56,560 nucleotides of DNA from Oscillospiraceae bacterium (lineage in GTDB: Bacteria > Bacillota > Clostridia > Oscillospirales > CAG-272): the NCBI GenBank assembly GCA_015064505.1, contig SVSB01000013.1, positions 1 to 56,560 of the forward strand, written 5' to 3'. The notes under the pieces were generated by a model, which searched no databases, was not told the DNA's origin, and worked only from the letters and a program-made list of their open reading frames with translations. Positions 22,885-32,298 of this stretch are shown here, in pieces; within the stretch, counting starts at the first letter, position 1, and each line of letters opens with the position of its first letter. The translations under genes were made by a program, and so were the position numbers.

Positions 22885-23502
22885 CTATCTTATAAAATTG
22901 GTTGCGGTCTTCTGCTCCTTTTCGGGCAGACCGTAGGCTTCCTTGCCGAGAGCAATGCTCTTCATAAGGAAGGTCATATTGCGGGCAAGGGTGCGCATGG
23001 TCTGCAGACCCTCAAGATCGCCTGCGGCTTCGCCGGGAGCGGCACCGTGAACGCTGTTCCAATACTGGCTGGAGGCTACGGGCATTCCGCAAATGGTAAA
23101 ATACTTGTTAAGCTGATCAAAGGTTGCGGAGCATCCTCCGCGGCGGGCAACGGCAACGGATGCGCCCACCTTCATGGTCTTATCAAAGCGGCTGCTGTAG
23201 AAAAGGCGGTCAAGCATGGAAACGAGAGTGCCGTTTGCGGCGGCGTAATATACGGGGGAGGCGATAACCAGTCCGTCGCACTCCTTAAGCTTTTCCGCCG
23301 TTTCGTTTACTATATCGTCGATGGCGCATTTTGCGTTCTTGTAGCAATAGCAGCAGGCGGTACAGCCACGCACGTCCTTGCCGCCCACCTGAATTATCTC
23401 GGTCTCCACTCCGTTCTCCGCAAAGACCTTTTCCATCTCGCGCAACGCAAGGGCGGTATTGCCATCCTTTTTGGGACTTCCGTTAAGCATTAAAACCTTC
23501 AT
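22885..23502 (-). CDS. NADPH-dependent FMN reductase / flavodoxin-family protein
   Basis: 205 residues from the ATG at 23502 (GAGG upstream); an upstream in-frame ATG at 23541 would run into the preceding gene. The phosphate-binding loop LNGSPKKDGNTALAL opens the flavodoxin fold, RGCTACCYCYKNAKCAIDD is the Cys-rich segment common in clostridial members (some bind iron-sulfur), and SPVYYAAANGTLVSMLDR is the second FMN loop. Such proteins reduce flavins, quinones or other acceptors; the substrate is unknown. It sits 22 bp after the cardiolipin synthase gene and ends in its own terminator. Confidence 0.88.
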   Translation of the reverse strand: MKVLMLNGSPKKDGNTALALREMEKVFAENGVETEIIQVGGKDVRGCTACCYCYKNAKCAIDDIVNETAEKLKECDGLVIASPVYYAAANGTLVSMLDRLFYSSRFDKTMKVGASVAVARRGGCSATFDQLNKYFTICGMPVASSQYWNSVHGAAPGEAAGDLEGLQTMRTLARNMTFLMKSIALGKEAYGLPEKEQKTATNFIR

Positions 23503-23524
23503 TATATATACCTCACAAATAAAA

Positions 23525-25099
23525 TTACATAAGCGGTGCAATGACCTTTAATATAAATCCCATAAGCTTAACAAACGGCTTTTCCTTTTTAACCGTTTCT
23601 TTCGTTACGATACGGCATTTTCCAAAGGTCTCTTCAAAATCGTTGCTTATTTCATTTATAGCACTGCCGCCTCTGATATATGCGGCGCACTCAAAATTAT
23701 GGTAAAAGCTTCGGTAATCCATATTGATGGTACCGACCACTGCTTCTGTATCATCGCAAAGCACCACCTTGGAATGGACGAAGCCGGGGGCGTATTCGTA
23801 AAGCTTTACTCCCGAGGAGATAAGCGCCTTATAATGGGTCTTTGCAAGGGCGTTGGCAGTTTTCTTATCCGGGATGCCGGGCAGGATAATACGCACGTCC
23901 ACACCCCTTTCCGCCGCAAATCTTATTGCCGTTTCCATTGCGGAATCAAGGATAAGATATGGAGTCATTATATAGACGTATCTGCTTGCGCGGTTGAGCA
24001 TATCCATATATACGCGCTCGCCCGTTTTGTTATTATCCAAGGGAAAATCCCCGTAAGGGATCACGTAGCAATCGCTCTTCTTCGGCTCTTTTTCCGTAAC
24101 GAAATACCTTTCGTCCACGGTCTTTTTTCCGCTTGCCGCCCACATCTGCAGGAACATCAGGGTAAAGCTGTTTACGGCGCCTCCCTTTATCATTACCGCC
24201 GCATCCTTCCAATGACCGAAGCGGCTTCTTACGTTGATATATTCATCAGCAAGGTTCACGCCGCCCGTAAAGGCAACCTTTCCGTCTATTACGGCGATCT
24301 TTCTGTGGTCGCGGAAATTATAGTAGGTGGATACGAAGGGAGTTAAGGGAGAAAAGGGTTTGCCCTCTATTCCAAGCTTTTTCAGCCGCGAGGCGTAATC
24401 GGGAGTAAGAGTGGTGAATTCGCAGGTACCGTCGTACATTACCCGCACCTCAACGCCCTCTCTTGCCTTGCGGGCAAGTATCTCCAGAACGCTACCCCAC
24501 ATCTCTCCCTCGGATATTATAAAATACTCAAGGAAAATGAATTTTTTTGCCTTTTCAAGCTCGGAAAGCAGCGCGGCGTGCTTCTCTTCTCCGCAGCTGA
24601 AGTATTTAACGGCGGAATCGTTATAGCAGGCGTAATTGCCCACGCTTTTAAGGTAATCCCCGATGGGAACGGGCTCGGGTGCATCACCCTCCACTTTCTC
24701 GCCGGTTATATTGGGCGGAGGCAAGAGATCCTTGCTTTTTTCAAGCACGGAAGAAATATTGGCGCCAAGCGCCCTGTGCCCCAGCTCCGTTACCGTATAG
24801 AAATACAGAATAATTCCCAGAACGGGCATAAGCATAAAGATAACGAGCCAGGTTATCTTGGAGGTGGGATCTGCCTCCCTGTTCAGGAGAAAAAGCACCG
24901 CAATAACGGTGATAACGGCAGTGGAGCCGATATAGACGTGAAGCGCCTCCTCAAGCCATACGAAGGCCAAAACAAGTAATACCGCCTGCAACAAAAACAG
25001 CAGAGAGATTATACCCATACGGCTGAAGATGATCCTCGATATGCCCCGTCTTCCGTTTTTCAGCAATCGCATACCGCGATTCTCGTTTTTGTTTTTCAT
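23525..25099 (-). CDS. cls: Cardiolipin synthase (phospholipase D superfamily)
   Basis: 524 residues, the family's usual length. Two N-terminal helices with a further hydrophobic segment (about 28-105) precede two HKD motifs: HRKIAVIDGKVAFTGG near 266-281 and HSKVVLCDDTEAVVG near 440-454. These His/Lys/Asp residues form the phosphatidyl-transfer site that condenses two phosphatidylglycerols into cardiolipin at the membrane. ATG at 25099 with GGAGG upstream. It is divergent from the histidine operon and followed by the flavoprotein. Confidence 0.92.
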   Translation of the reverse strand: MKNKNENRGMRLLKNGRRGISRIIFSRMGIISLLFLLQAVLLVLAFVWLEEALHVYIGSTAVITVIAVLFLLNREADPTSKITWLVIFMLMPVLGIILYFYTVTELGHRALGANISSVLEKSKDLLPPPNITGEKVEGDAPEPVPIGDYLKSVGNYACYNDSAVKYFSCGEEKHAALLSELEKAKKFIFLEYFIISEGEMWGSVLEILARKAREGVEVRVMYDGTCEFTTLTPDYASRLKKLGIEGKPFSPLTPFVSTYYNFRDHRKIAVIDGKVAFTGGVNLADEYINVRSRFGHWKDAAVMIKGGAVNSFTLMFLQMWAASGKKTVDERYFVTEKEPKKSDCYVIPYGDFPLDNNKTGERVYMDMLNRASRYVYIMTPYLILDSAMETAIRFAAERGVDVRIILPGIPDKKTANALAKTHYKALISSGVKLYEYAPGFVHSKVVLCDDTEAVVGTINMDYRSFYHNFECAAYIRGGSAINEISNDFEETFGKCRIVTKETVKKEKPFVKLMGFILKVIAPLM

Positions 25100-25200
25100 T
25101 GAGCAAACCTCCCTTCTCCGTTTTCATCCTTTTTATTTATTATATAATTTATCGCCCGTTATGTCAATAACGGTAATTTTAATAATATTTTCAAATGCTC

Positions 25201-25229
25201 TTGACAAACGGCATCGAAGGTATTATAAT
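25201..25229 (+). promoter_or_regulatory. Consensus promoter of the histidine operon
   Basis: TTGACA (25201-25206), 17-bp spacer, TATAAT (25224-25229): a perfect sigma-A match. Transcription should begin near 25236, inside the repeated operator-like motif. Confidence 0.85.
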
Positions 25230-25234
25230 TTAGT

Positions 25235-25262
25235 GCATTAAAGTGATAAAGCATTAAAGTGA
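25235..25262 (+). promoter_or_regulatory. Direct-repeat operator-like motif at the his transcription start
   Basis: GCATTAAAGTGA occurs twice (25235-25246 and 25251-25262), 16 bp start to start, covering the predicted start site. Position suits repression, and the first gene encodes a TrpR-like protein, so autorepression is likely. TrpR-family HisR regulators of histidine genes have been described by comparative genomics in Bacillota. Confidence 0.6.
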
Positions 25263-25275
25263 GCTTGGAGGAAAT

Positions 25276-25563
25276 ATGGAAAAGCTGCATACGGAAGAAG
25301 TAAACGGTTTATTTGAAGCCATACTCTCACTCAACACCGTGGAAGAATGCTTCAGCTTTTTTGAGGACGTCTGCACAGTCAAGGAGATACTTGATATTTC
25401 CCAAAGGCTTAAGGCGGCAAAGATGCTGAAGGCGGGAGCAAACTATACGGACATAAGCAAGGCGACGGGAATGAGCACCGCAACCATCAGCCGCGTCAGC
25501 AAGTGCCTTGAATACGGCAAGGGCGGCTACGGTATGGTTATCGAAAGAACAGAAGGTAAATGA
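25276..25563 (+). CDS. hisR: YerC/YecD TrpR-like regulator, probable HisR
   Basis: 95 residues, the full length of the YerC/YecD family. The Trp-repressor-like DNA-binding segment is visible: ILDISQRLKAAKMLKAG, then YTDISKATGMSTATISRVSK. ATG at 25276 follows GGAGG. It is the first gene of the histidine operon, 7 bp before hisZ, and just after the repeated motif it would bind. Known family role: transcription factor related to TrpR; as HisR it represses histidine biosynthesis. The gene symbol is by context. Confidence 0.85.
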   Translation: MEKLHTEEVNGLFEAILSLNTVEECFSFFEDVCTVKEILDISQRLKAAKMLKAGANYTDISKATGMSTATISRVSKCLEYGKGGYGMVIERTEGK

Positions 25564-25570
25564 GAACGAT

Positions 25571-26674
25571 ATGAATAACAATATATTAAAAAATGAAGAG
25601 AAAGCCGTTTACACACTGCGTTCACTGTACAGGCAGTACGGCTATCTCCCCTTTAAGATGAGTAAATTCGAGGAATACGATCTGTACGTAAGGAACAAGG
25701 ATTTTCTCGTCAGCGACAAGGTCATTACCTTTAACGACACCAGCGGCAAGCTGATGGCTCTGAAGCCCGACGTTACCCTCTCCATTATCAAGAACGGCGA
25801 GGATACGCCCGGTTGCAAGCAAAAGGTATATTATAACGAGAACGTATACCGTGTTTCGGGAAGCACACATCAGTTCAAGGAGATAATGCAGACGGGCATT
25901 GAGTGCATAGGAGATATTGACGAATACGACGTTTTTGAGGTTATTTCTCTGGCGGCAAAGAGCCTTGCTCTTATCTCCCCCGATTTTATTCTGGAGATAT
26001 CTCATCAGGGTATACTTGAGGCGGTGCTTGAGAGCTGCACGGACGATGGCCGACTGAAGCGGGATATAATCTCCCTGATAGCGGAAAAGAACGCCCACGA
26101 TCTTGAAAGACTGTGCAACGCAAACGGTATCGGCACAGAGGGCACTGACGCCCTTTGCACCCTTGCGGGTCTTTACGGAGATATGGACGCGGTTCTCTCC
26201 CGTCTTTCCCCCCTCTGCACCACCGATTCCGCAAAAGCGGCTTACGGTGAGCTTTCGGCACTGAAGACAAAACTTGAAGCCGCGGGAATTGCGGATAAGA
26301 TAAGATTTGATTTTTCCGTTCTTAACGATATGAATTACTATAACGGCACCGTATTCCGCGGTTTTCTTTCGGGAATATGCGAAAGCGTACTTGCGGGCGG
26401 AAGATACGACAGACTTCTTACCCGAATGGGTAGAAAGGCGGGCGCTATCGGCTTTGCCATCTATCTTGATCTGCTTGAGGCTCTTGACAGAAACAGAAGC
26501 GAGCTTGACGCGGACGTGCTTCTGCTCTATTCCGAGGAAACGGCAAACGAGGCGGCAAAAGAAGTTGAAAAGCTTATCGCCCTCGGGAAGAGCGTCAGCG
26601 CTCAGAAGGCAATACCGCCGAAATTCAGATACGGGGAGCTTGTTGACGTAAGAAAGGAGGCAAAGGATGCTTAA
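25571..26674 (+). CDS. hisZ: ATP phosphoribosyltransferase regulatory subunit HisZ
   Basis: 367 residues from the ATG at 25571. It is a histidyl-tRNA synthetase-like protein: motif 2-like LKPDVTLSIIKNG, YYNENVYRVSG, the histidine-A-like ECIGD, and motif 3-like GGRYDRLLTRMGRKAGAIGF. It lacks the anticodon domain. HisZ binds the short HisG to activate and confer histidine feedback inhibition. The next gene is indeed short hisG, overlapping by 8 bp, supporting the heteromeric enzyme. Confidence 0.92.
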   Translation: MNNNILKNEEKAVYTLRSLYRQYGYLPFKMSKFEEYDLYVRNKDFLVSDKVITFNDTSGKLMALKPDVTLSIIKNGEDTPGCKQKVYYNENVYRVSGSTHQFKEIMQTGIECIGDIDEYDVFEVISLAAKSLALISPDFILEISHQGILEAVLESCTDDGRLKRDIISLIAEKNAHDLERLCNANGIGTEGTDALCTLAGLYGDMDAVLSRLSPLCTTDSAKAAYGELSALKTKLEAAGIADKIRFDFSVLNDMNYYNGTVFRGFLSGICESVLAGGRYDRLLTRMGRKAGAIGFAIYLDLLEALDRNRSELDADVLLLYSEETANEAAKEVEKLIALGKSVSAQKAIPPKFRYGELVDVRKEAKDA

Positions 26675-27296
26675 TATAGCGCTTCCAAAGGGCAGACTGG
26701 GAGAAAAGGTCTACGCCATGTTCGAAAAGGCAGGCTACGAATGCCCCTCCATTAAGGAAAACAGCAGAAAGCTGATATTTGAAAACCCCGAAAAGCAGGT
26801 AAGATACTTTTGGGTAAAGCCATCCGACGTTTCCATATACGTTGAGCGAGGCGCCGCGGATATCGGAGTTGCGGGCAAGGACATACTCCTTGAATACGCG
26901 CCCCAGATATACGAACTACTCGATCTTAATATCGGCAAATGCAGAATGGCGGTTGCGGCAAAAAAGGATTTTTACGACGACGGGCAAAGCACCCTGCGGG
27001 TTGCAACAAAGTTCACCTCCATTGCCGCAAAGCATTACGCAGGCAAATGCCGCGATATCGACATAATCAAGCTGAACGGCTCCATTGAGATAGCTCCCAT
27101 TCTGGGTCTTTCCGACGTTATCGTGGATATAGTGGAAACGGGCACCACCTTGAAGGAAAACGACCTTGAGGTAATAGAGACCGTGGTTCCCATAAGCGCA
27201 AGGCTTATCGCAAACAAAGCGTCTTTTAAATTCAAGACCGCGCAGATCGAAGATATAACAGAAAAACTGAAAGCACAGGTAGTATACGATGATTAA
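26667..27296 (+). CDS. hisG: ATP phosphoribosyltransferase catalytic subunit HisG (short form)
   Basis: 209 residues: the short form without the C-terminal regulatory domain. It condenses ATP and PRPP to phosphoribosyl-ATP, the first step of histidine synthesis. Visible signatures are ALPKGRLGEK at the N-terminus, AADIGVAGKD, and the PRPP loop-like DVIVDIVETGTTLKEN near 150-165. Ribosome site AAAGGAGG lies within the end of hisZ. Confidence 0.95.
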   Translation: MLNIALPKGRLGEKVYAMFEKAGYECPSIKENSRKLIFENPEKQVRYFWVKPSDVSIYVERGAADIGVAGKDILLEYAPQIYELLDLNIGKCRMAVAAKKDFYDDGQSTLRVATKFTSIAAKHYAGKCRDIDIIKLNGSIEIAPILGLSDVIVDIVETGTTLKENDLEVIETVVPISARLIANKASFKFKTAQIEDITEKLKAQVVYDD

Positions 27297-28566
27297 GATT
27301 TACCGCTACGGAGAAGTGGCAAACAGCGAGATCTTTGCCCGCGACGATCTTTCCGCAAACGTGGAAACGGTGGTTGCGGATATTATAGCAAACGTAGTAA
27401 AAAACGGCGACAAGGCGCTTTACGAATATACGGAGCGCTTTGACCGCGCACGCCTTACCTCCCTTGAGGTAAGTGAGGCGGAGATAGAGGAGGCGGTGGC
27501 ATCCGTTCCCTCGGAATTTCTTGACGTTCTGCGTGAGGCGGCGGAAAACATCCGCGCCTTCCACAAAAGACAGGTGCGCAACAGCTTTATTATAAACGAA
27601 GGCAACGGCGTTATTACGGGCCAAAAAATAACCCCCGTTGACAGGGCGGGGCTTTACGTTCCGGGAGGAACCGCCGCATACCCCTCCACGGTGCTGATGG
27701 ACAGCATCCCCGCGCAGATCGCAGGGTGCGAGGAGATCGTTATGGTAACTCCCCCCTCTGCCGACGGCAAGGTAAATCCCGTTATCCTTGCGGCGGCAAA
27801 GATCGCGGGAGTAACGCGCATCTTCAAGGTTGGCGGTGCACAAGCCATTGCCGCCCTTGCTTACGGCACGGAGAGCATCCCCAAGGTAGACAAGATCGTT
27901 GGCCCCGGGAACGCCTTCGTTGCAGAAGCGAAAAAACAGGTATTCGGCAAGGTGAGCATAGATATGATCGCGGGACCCAGCGAAATACTCGTGGTTGCGG
28001 ACGGTAAGAGCAACCCGAAGTACGTTGCCGCAGATCTTCTCTCCCAGGCAGAGCACGATAAGAACGCAAGCGCCGTGCTGGTAACGGACAGCGAGGAGCT
28101 TGCAAAGGCGGTAAGCGAAGAGCTGGAAAAGCAGATCCCTCTCCTTTCCCGCAACGAGATCGCCCGTGCTTCCATTGATAACAACGGCAAAATAATTATT
28201 GCGTCCGATCTTAACGTTGCCATTGATATTGCAAACGAAATAGCACCCGAGCACCTTGAGCTGTGCGTGGATTCTCCCTTTGATTATCTTGATAAGGTGA
28301 GGCACGCGGGTTCCATCTTTATGGGCAGATATTGCCCGGAGGCGCTTGGTGACTATTTTGCAGGCCCCAACCACACCCTGCCCACAAGCGGCACCGCCCG
28401 TTTTTCCTCTCCTCTCGGGGTTGACGATTTCATAAAGAAATCCCAGTTTACCTATTACACCAGAGAAGCTCTTGAACAAACGGCGGACAAGGTCGCATAC
28501 TTTGCAAACAAAGAGGGTCTTGACGGTCACGCAAAAAGTGCTACCGTTCGCTTTGAAGAGGAATGA
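27289..28566 (+). CDS. hisD: Histidinol dehydrogenase HisD
   Basis: 425 residues, the normal length. It oxidises histidinol to histidine by two NAD-dependent steps with bound zinc. Signatures include GLYVPGGTAAYPSTVLM, GGAQAIAALAYGT, IAGPSEILVVADG, QAEHDKNASAVLVT (Gln/His zinc ligands) and IAPEHLELC, GPNHTLPTSGTAR. Overlaps hisG by 8 bp; hisC begins 1 bp after the stop. Confidence 0.96.
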   Translation: MIKIYRYGEVANSEIFARDDLSANVETVVADIIANVVKNGDKALYEYTERFDRARLTSLEVSEAEIEEAVASVPSEFLDVLREAAENIRAFHKRQVRNSFIINEGNGVITGQKITPVDRAGLYVPGGTAAYPSTVLMDSIPAQIAGCEEIVMVTPPSADGKVNPVILAAAKIAGVTRIFKVGGAQAIAALAYGTESIPKVDKIVGPGNAFVAEAKKQVFGKVSIDMIAGPSEILVVADGKSNPKYVAADLLSQAEHDKNASAVLVTDSEELAKAVSEELEKQIPLLSRNEIARASIDNNGKIIIASDLNVAIDIANEIAPEHLELCVDSPFDYLDKVRHAGSIFMGRYCPEALGDYFAGPNHTLPTSGTARFSSPLGVDDFIKKSQFTYYTREALEQTADKVAYFANKEGLDGHAKSATVRFEEE

Positions 28567-28567
28567 T

Positions 28568-29632
28568 ATGAGCAGATTTTTCAGCAAAAAGTTCTCCGCC
28601 CTTACCCCGTACACTCCGGGTGAACAGCCCCGTGACAAAAAATATATAAAGCTGAACACCAACGAATCTCCCTTTCCTCCCTCCCCCGGTGTTATACGGG
28701 CGGTGCTTGAGGAAGCGGCAACTCTGCAACTTTATTCCGATCCCGAATGCACGGTGCTTATAAACAAGCTTGCAGAGGTATACGGAGCAGAACCCGAGAG
28801 AATAATCGCCACCAACGGCTCCGACGAGGTGCTTGACTTTGCATTTAACGCCTTCTGCGATAAAGAAAATCCCATAGTGTTCCCCGATATCACCTACGGA
28901 TTCTATTCCGTTTTTGCGGAAAAGCTGGGTATTCCCTATGAGGAGATACCTCTTAAGGACGATCTTACGGTTGACGTAAACGATTATATAGGAATAAACA
29001 AGAATATCGTTATCGCAAATCCCAATGCTCCCACGGGCATAGCTCTCCCTCTTTCCGATATTGAACGGATAGTTGCCTCAAATCCCGATAACGTGGTTAT
29101 AATCGACGAGGCGTACGTGGACTTCGGCGGTGAGAGCGCCGTTAAGCTCACGGAAAAATACGGTAATCTTCTGGTGGTTCAGACCTTCTCCAAATCCCGC
29201 TCTCTTGCGGGGGCACGTCTTGGCTTTGCCATTGGCAGTAAAGAGCTTATCTCCGATCTGCACACCCTGCGCTACTCAACGAACCCCTATAACGTAAACC
29301 GAATGACCTGTGCCGCCGGCTATGCGGCGCTGACGGAAAACGGATATTATATGCAAAACGCCCAAACGGTGATGCGCACGAGAGAATTTGCAAAGGCAGA
29401 GCTTGAAAAGCGCGGCTTTACCGTACTTCCCTCCAAGGCAAATTTCCTTTTTGCAAAAAGCGGGGAAATAAGCGGAGAAGAGCTTTATCTTGAGCTTAAA
29501 GAATTGGGCGTACTCGTGCGTCATTTCAAAAAGGAGCGCATAAAGGACTATTGCCGCATTACCGTAGGTACTGCAATGGAAATGAAAAAACTACTTGATA
29601 ATATTGATATAATTCTGGAGAAAAGAACATGA
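28568..29632 (+). CDS. hisC: Histidinol-phosphate aminotransferase HisC
   Basis: 354 residues from the ATG at 28568, chosen because it directly follows the hisD stop; an upstream in-frame start would lie inside hisD. PLP-dependent fold I enzyme: KLNTNESPFPPSPGV at the start, ATNGSDEVLDFAF, ANPNAPTGIALP, IIDEAYVDFGG, and the PLP-lysine in TFSKSRSLAGARLGF. Converts imidazole acetol phosphate and glutamate to histidinol phosphate. Confidence 0.95.
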   Translation: MSRFFSKKFSALTPYTPGEQPRDKKYIKLNTNESPFPPSPGVIRAVLEEAATLQLYSDPECTVLINKLAEVYGAEPERIIATNGSDEVLDFAFNAFCDKENPIVFPDITYGFYSVFAEKLGIPYEEIPLKDDLTVDVNDYIGINKNIVIANPNAPTGIALPLSDIERIVASNPDNVVIIDEAYVDFGGESAVKLTEKYGNLLVVQTFSKSRSLAGARLGFAIGSKELISDLHTLRYSTNPYNVNRMTCAAGYAALTENGYYMQNAQTVMRTREFAKAELEKRGFTVLPSKANFLFAKSGEISGEELYLELKELGVLVRHFKKERIKDYCRITVGTAMEMKKLLDNIDIILEKRT

Positions 29633-30216
29633 GATACTCCGAGATAATAAGAAAAACGGCAGAAACCGACATAAAGCTCACTCTGTTGCTTGACGGCACG
29701 GGGAGATCTGAAATTGACAGCGGATGCGGCTTCCTTGACCACATGCTGACTCTTTTTGCAAAGCACGGCGGCTTTGAGCTTACGGTGAATTGCAAAGGAG
29801 ATACTTACGTTGATATGCACCACACCTGCGAGGATATCGGCATTTGCCTGGGAAAGGCTTTTGCGGAGGCACTTGGGGATAAAAGGGGCATAAAGCGCTA
29901 CGGGGATATCACGCTTCCCATGGATGAAGCGCTTATCCTATGCGCCGTTGATATCTCCGGCAGAGGAGGATACTATGAGAATCTTCCCATCCCCGCAAAA
30001 AAGGTTGGAGCCTTTGACACGGAGCTGGTTTACGAGTTTTTTACCGCTTTTGCACAAAATGCGGGTATTACCCTGCATATAAGAAGGCTGGCGGGCAGAA
30101 ACTCCCACCACATAATTGAGGGAGCCTTCAAGGCGGTTGCCCGCGCTCTTAAGGCGGCGGTGAGCATCGACGAAAAGAATGCGGACTCCGTTCCCTCTAC
30201 CAAGGGGTGCTTATGA
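29629..30216 (+). CDS. hisB: Imidazoleglycerol-phosphate dehydratase HisB
   Basis: 195 residues, the monofunctional form with no HAD phosphatase domain. The manganese ligands lie in the family motifs GFLDHMLTLFAKHG, DMHHTCEDIGI and GRNSHHIIEGAFKA. ATGA overlap with hisC. Because the phosphatase domain is absent, histidinol-phosphate dephosphorylation needs a separate enzyme not seen in this window. Confidence 0.96.
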   Translation: MRYSEIIRKTAETDIKLTLLLDGTGRSEIDSGCGFLDHMLTLFAKHGGFELTVNCKGDTYVDMHHTCEDIGICLGKAFAEALGDKRGIKRYGDITLPMDEALILCAVDISGRGGYYENLPIPAKKVGAFDTELVYEFFTAFAQNAGITLHIRRLAGRNSHHIIEGAFKAVARALKAAVSIDEKNADSVPSTKGCL

Positions 30217-30830
30217 TAGCGATAGTTGACTACGGCGTTGGTAATCTATTTTCTCTCGTTTCCTCCCTTAAGCACGTGGGTGCGGAGGCGGTAGTAACGG
30301 GAGATAGTAACGAAATACTGAACGCCGACAGGATAATACTTCCCGGAGTGGGCGCATTCGAGGATGCGGCCAAGAAATTACGCGCCTCGGGACTTGATAC
30401 TACCTTAAAGGAAGCGGCGGCACGGGGAAAAGACATAATGGGCATTTGCCTTGGAATGCAGTTGCTTTTTGAAAAAAGCTACGAATACGGTGAGCACGAG
30501 GGTCTTGGACTTCTTCGGGGCGAGGTTGTACCCATGGAGGGATATATCCCCGCAGACCTTAAGGTTCCCCACATAGGCTGGAACGGTCTGCACTTCAAGA
30601 AAAAGCATCCTCTCTTCCGTTATCTTAATGAGGGTGATTGCGTTTACTTCGTTCATTCCTATTTTGCAAGGGGATGCGAGGACAGCCTTATCGCAAGTGC
30701 CGAATACGGCAAGGAGCTTACGGCGGCTGTTGCCCGAAAAAATATTATGGGCTGTCAGTTCCATCCCGAAAAAAGCGGCGAGGTGGGTCTGAAGATTCTT
30801 AAAGCGTTCTCGGAAGGAGTTAACGAATGA
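30213..30830 (+). CDS. hisH: Imidazole glycerol phosphate synthase glutaminase subunit HisH
   Basis: 205 residues from the ATG at 30213 (ATGA overlap with hisB; AGGGG upstream). Class I glutamine amidotransferase: nucleophile cysteine in GICLGMQLLF and His/Glu in CQFHPEKSGEVG. Supplies ammonia through a tunnel to HisF. An in-frame GTG two codons upstream is less likely. Confidence 0.95.
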   Translation: MIAIVDYGVGNLFSLVSSLKHVGAEAVVTGDSNEILNADRIILPGVGAFEDAAKKLRASGLDTTLKEAAARGKDIMGICLGMQLLFEKSYEYGEHEGLGLLRGEVVPMEGYIPADLKVPHIGWNGLHFKKKHPLFRYLNEGDCVYFVHSYFARGCEDSLIASAEYGKELTAAVARKNIMGCQFHPEKSGEVGLKILKAFSEGVNE

Positions 30831-31540
30831 AGCTTTTTCCTGCAATAGACCTGTACGAAAAGAAGGCGGTGCGCCTGCTTTTCGGCGATTATAACAAAAT
30901 GACCGTATACAGCGACGATCCCCTTTCCGTTGCAAGGGATTTTGAAAGCAAGGGGATGACCTGCATCCACCTGGTTGATCTGGAGGGAGCAAAGCTGGGT
31001 ACAACGCCCAATATTGATATTGTGGAGAGCATCGCAAAAAACACGTCTCTCTTCGTTGAGATAGGCGGCGGCATACGTAATATGGAAACCGTTGATAAAT
31101 ACCTTAACTGCGGAGTTGACAGGGTCATTCTGGGTACTGCGGCAGTAACGGACGAAGGTTTCCTATGCGAAGCCATAAAAAAGCACGGCGATAAGATCGC
31201 CGTGGGCGCTGACGTCAAGGACGGCTACATAGCCATTAAGGGCTGGCTTGAGACCTCCAAATACACCCTTATGGAATTCGTTGAAAAAATGCAAGGACTT
31301 GGGGTAAAGAATATTATCTGCACCGATATATCAAAGGACGGGGCAATGAACGGCACCAACCTCGTTATGTACGCGGATCTTTCCTCCAGATTCACCGTTG
31401 ACATAACCGCATCGGGCGGTGTTTCCACTCTTGAGGACGTGCGTATGCTCGCAAAAATGGGTATTTACGGCGCCATCATAGGAAAAGCGTATTATACGGG
31501 CGCCATTGATCTTAAGGAGGCGGCGGAGGCGGCAAAATGA
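30827..31540 (+). CDS. hisA: Phosphoribosylformimino-AICAR ribotide isomerase HisA
   Basis: 237-residue TIM barrel. Catalytic Asp in FPAIDLYEKKAVRL, phosphate-binding GGIRNMETVDKY and later ASGGVSTLEDV, and the second acid in CTDISKDGAMNG. Performs the Amadori isomerisation in histidine synthesis. ATGA overlap with hisH. Paralogous to HisF downstream. Confidence 0.95.
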   Translation: MKLFPAIDLYEKKAVRLLFGDYNKMTVYSDDPLSVARDFESKGMTCIHLVDLEGAKLGTTPNIDIVESIAKNTSLFVEIGGGIRNMETVDKYLNCGVDRVILGTAAVTDEGFLCEAIKKHGDKIAVGADVKDGYIAIKGWLETSKYTLMEFVEKMQGLGVKNIICTDISKDGAMNGTNLVMYADLSSRFTVDITASGGVSTLEDVRMLAKMGIYGAIIGKAYYTGAIDLKEAAEAAK

Positions 31541-32298
31541 TAACGAAAAGAATAATTCCCTGCCTTGACGTTAAAAACGGCAGAGTCGTAAAGGGCGTTA
31601 ATTTTGCGGGACTTAACGACGTATCCGATCCCGTTGCACTTGCAAAATATTACAGCGAAAGCGGTGCCGACGAGCTGGTTTTTTACGATATTACCGCATC
31701 CTTTGAGGGCAGAGCACTGTTTACGGACATACTCACAAGGGTTGCAAGTGAAATATTCATTCCCCTTACCGTGGGCGGCGGCATCAACACTCTTGAGGAT
31801 TTTGACAGGGTGCTCAAATGCGGGGCCGACAAGGTAAGCGTAAACTCGGGCGCCATCAAAAATCCGCAGCTTATTACGGAGGCAGCCAAAAGATACGGCG
31901 ACCAATGCGTCGTTCTCTCTGCGGACGTCAAGCGCGTTGACGGTGTTTTCCGCGTGTTTTCCAAAGGCGGCCGCGAGAATACGGGAATGGAAGCTATTGA
32001 GTGGATCAGGCGCTGCGTGGATATGGGCGCGGGCGAGGTGGTCGTAAACTCCATTGACACGGACGGAGTAAAAAAAGGCTTTGATCTTGAAATGCTGAAG
32101 GCGGTCTGCAACGCGGTAAACGTTCCCGTTATCGCATCGGGAGGCGCGGGATCCACGGAGGATTTTATTGAGCTGTTCAAAAAGGTTCCCACGGTGGATG
32201 CGGGACTTGCGGCATCGGTATTCCACTTCGGAGAGATAAAAATACCCGATCTGAAGCGTGAGCTTCATAAAAACGATATTACTGTGAGGTTGGTATAA
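31537..32298 (+). CDS. hisF: Imidazole glycerol phosphate synthase cyclase subunit HisF
   Basis: 253-residue TIM barrel. Catalytic Asp residues in IPCLDVKNGRVVKG and LSADVKRVDG; phosphate loops in PLTVGGGINTLEDF and IASGGAGSTEDF. With HisH it makes imidazole glycerol phosphate and AICAR. ATGA overlap with hisA. Confidence 0.96.
   Translation: MITKRIIPCLDVKNGRVVKGVNFAGLNDVSDPVALAKYYSESGADELVFYDITASFEGRALFTDILTRVASEIFIPLTVGGGINTLEDFDRVLKCGADKVSVNSGAIKNPQLITEAAKRYGDQCVVLSADVKRVDGVFRVFSKGGRENTGMEAIEWIRRCVDMGAGEVVVNSIDTDGVKKGFDLEMLKAVCNAVNVPVIASGGAGSTEDFIELFKKVPTVDAGLAASVFHFGEIKIPDLKRELHKNDITVRLV

Noticed and set aside
25229..25275. T-box or histidine attenuator leader before the his operon
   Set aside because: Only about 40 nt separate the promoter and first gene; no His-codon run or terminator stem is present.
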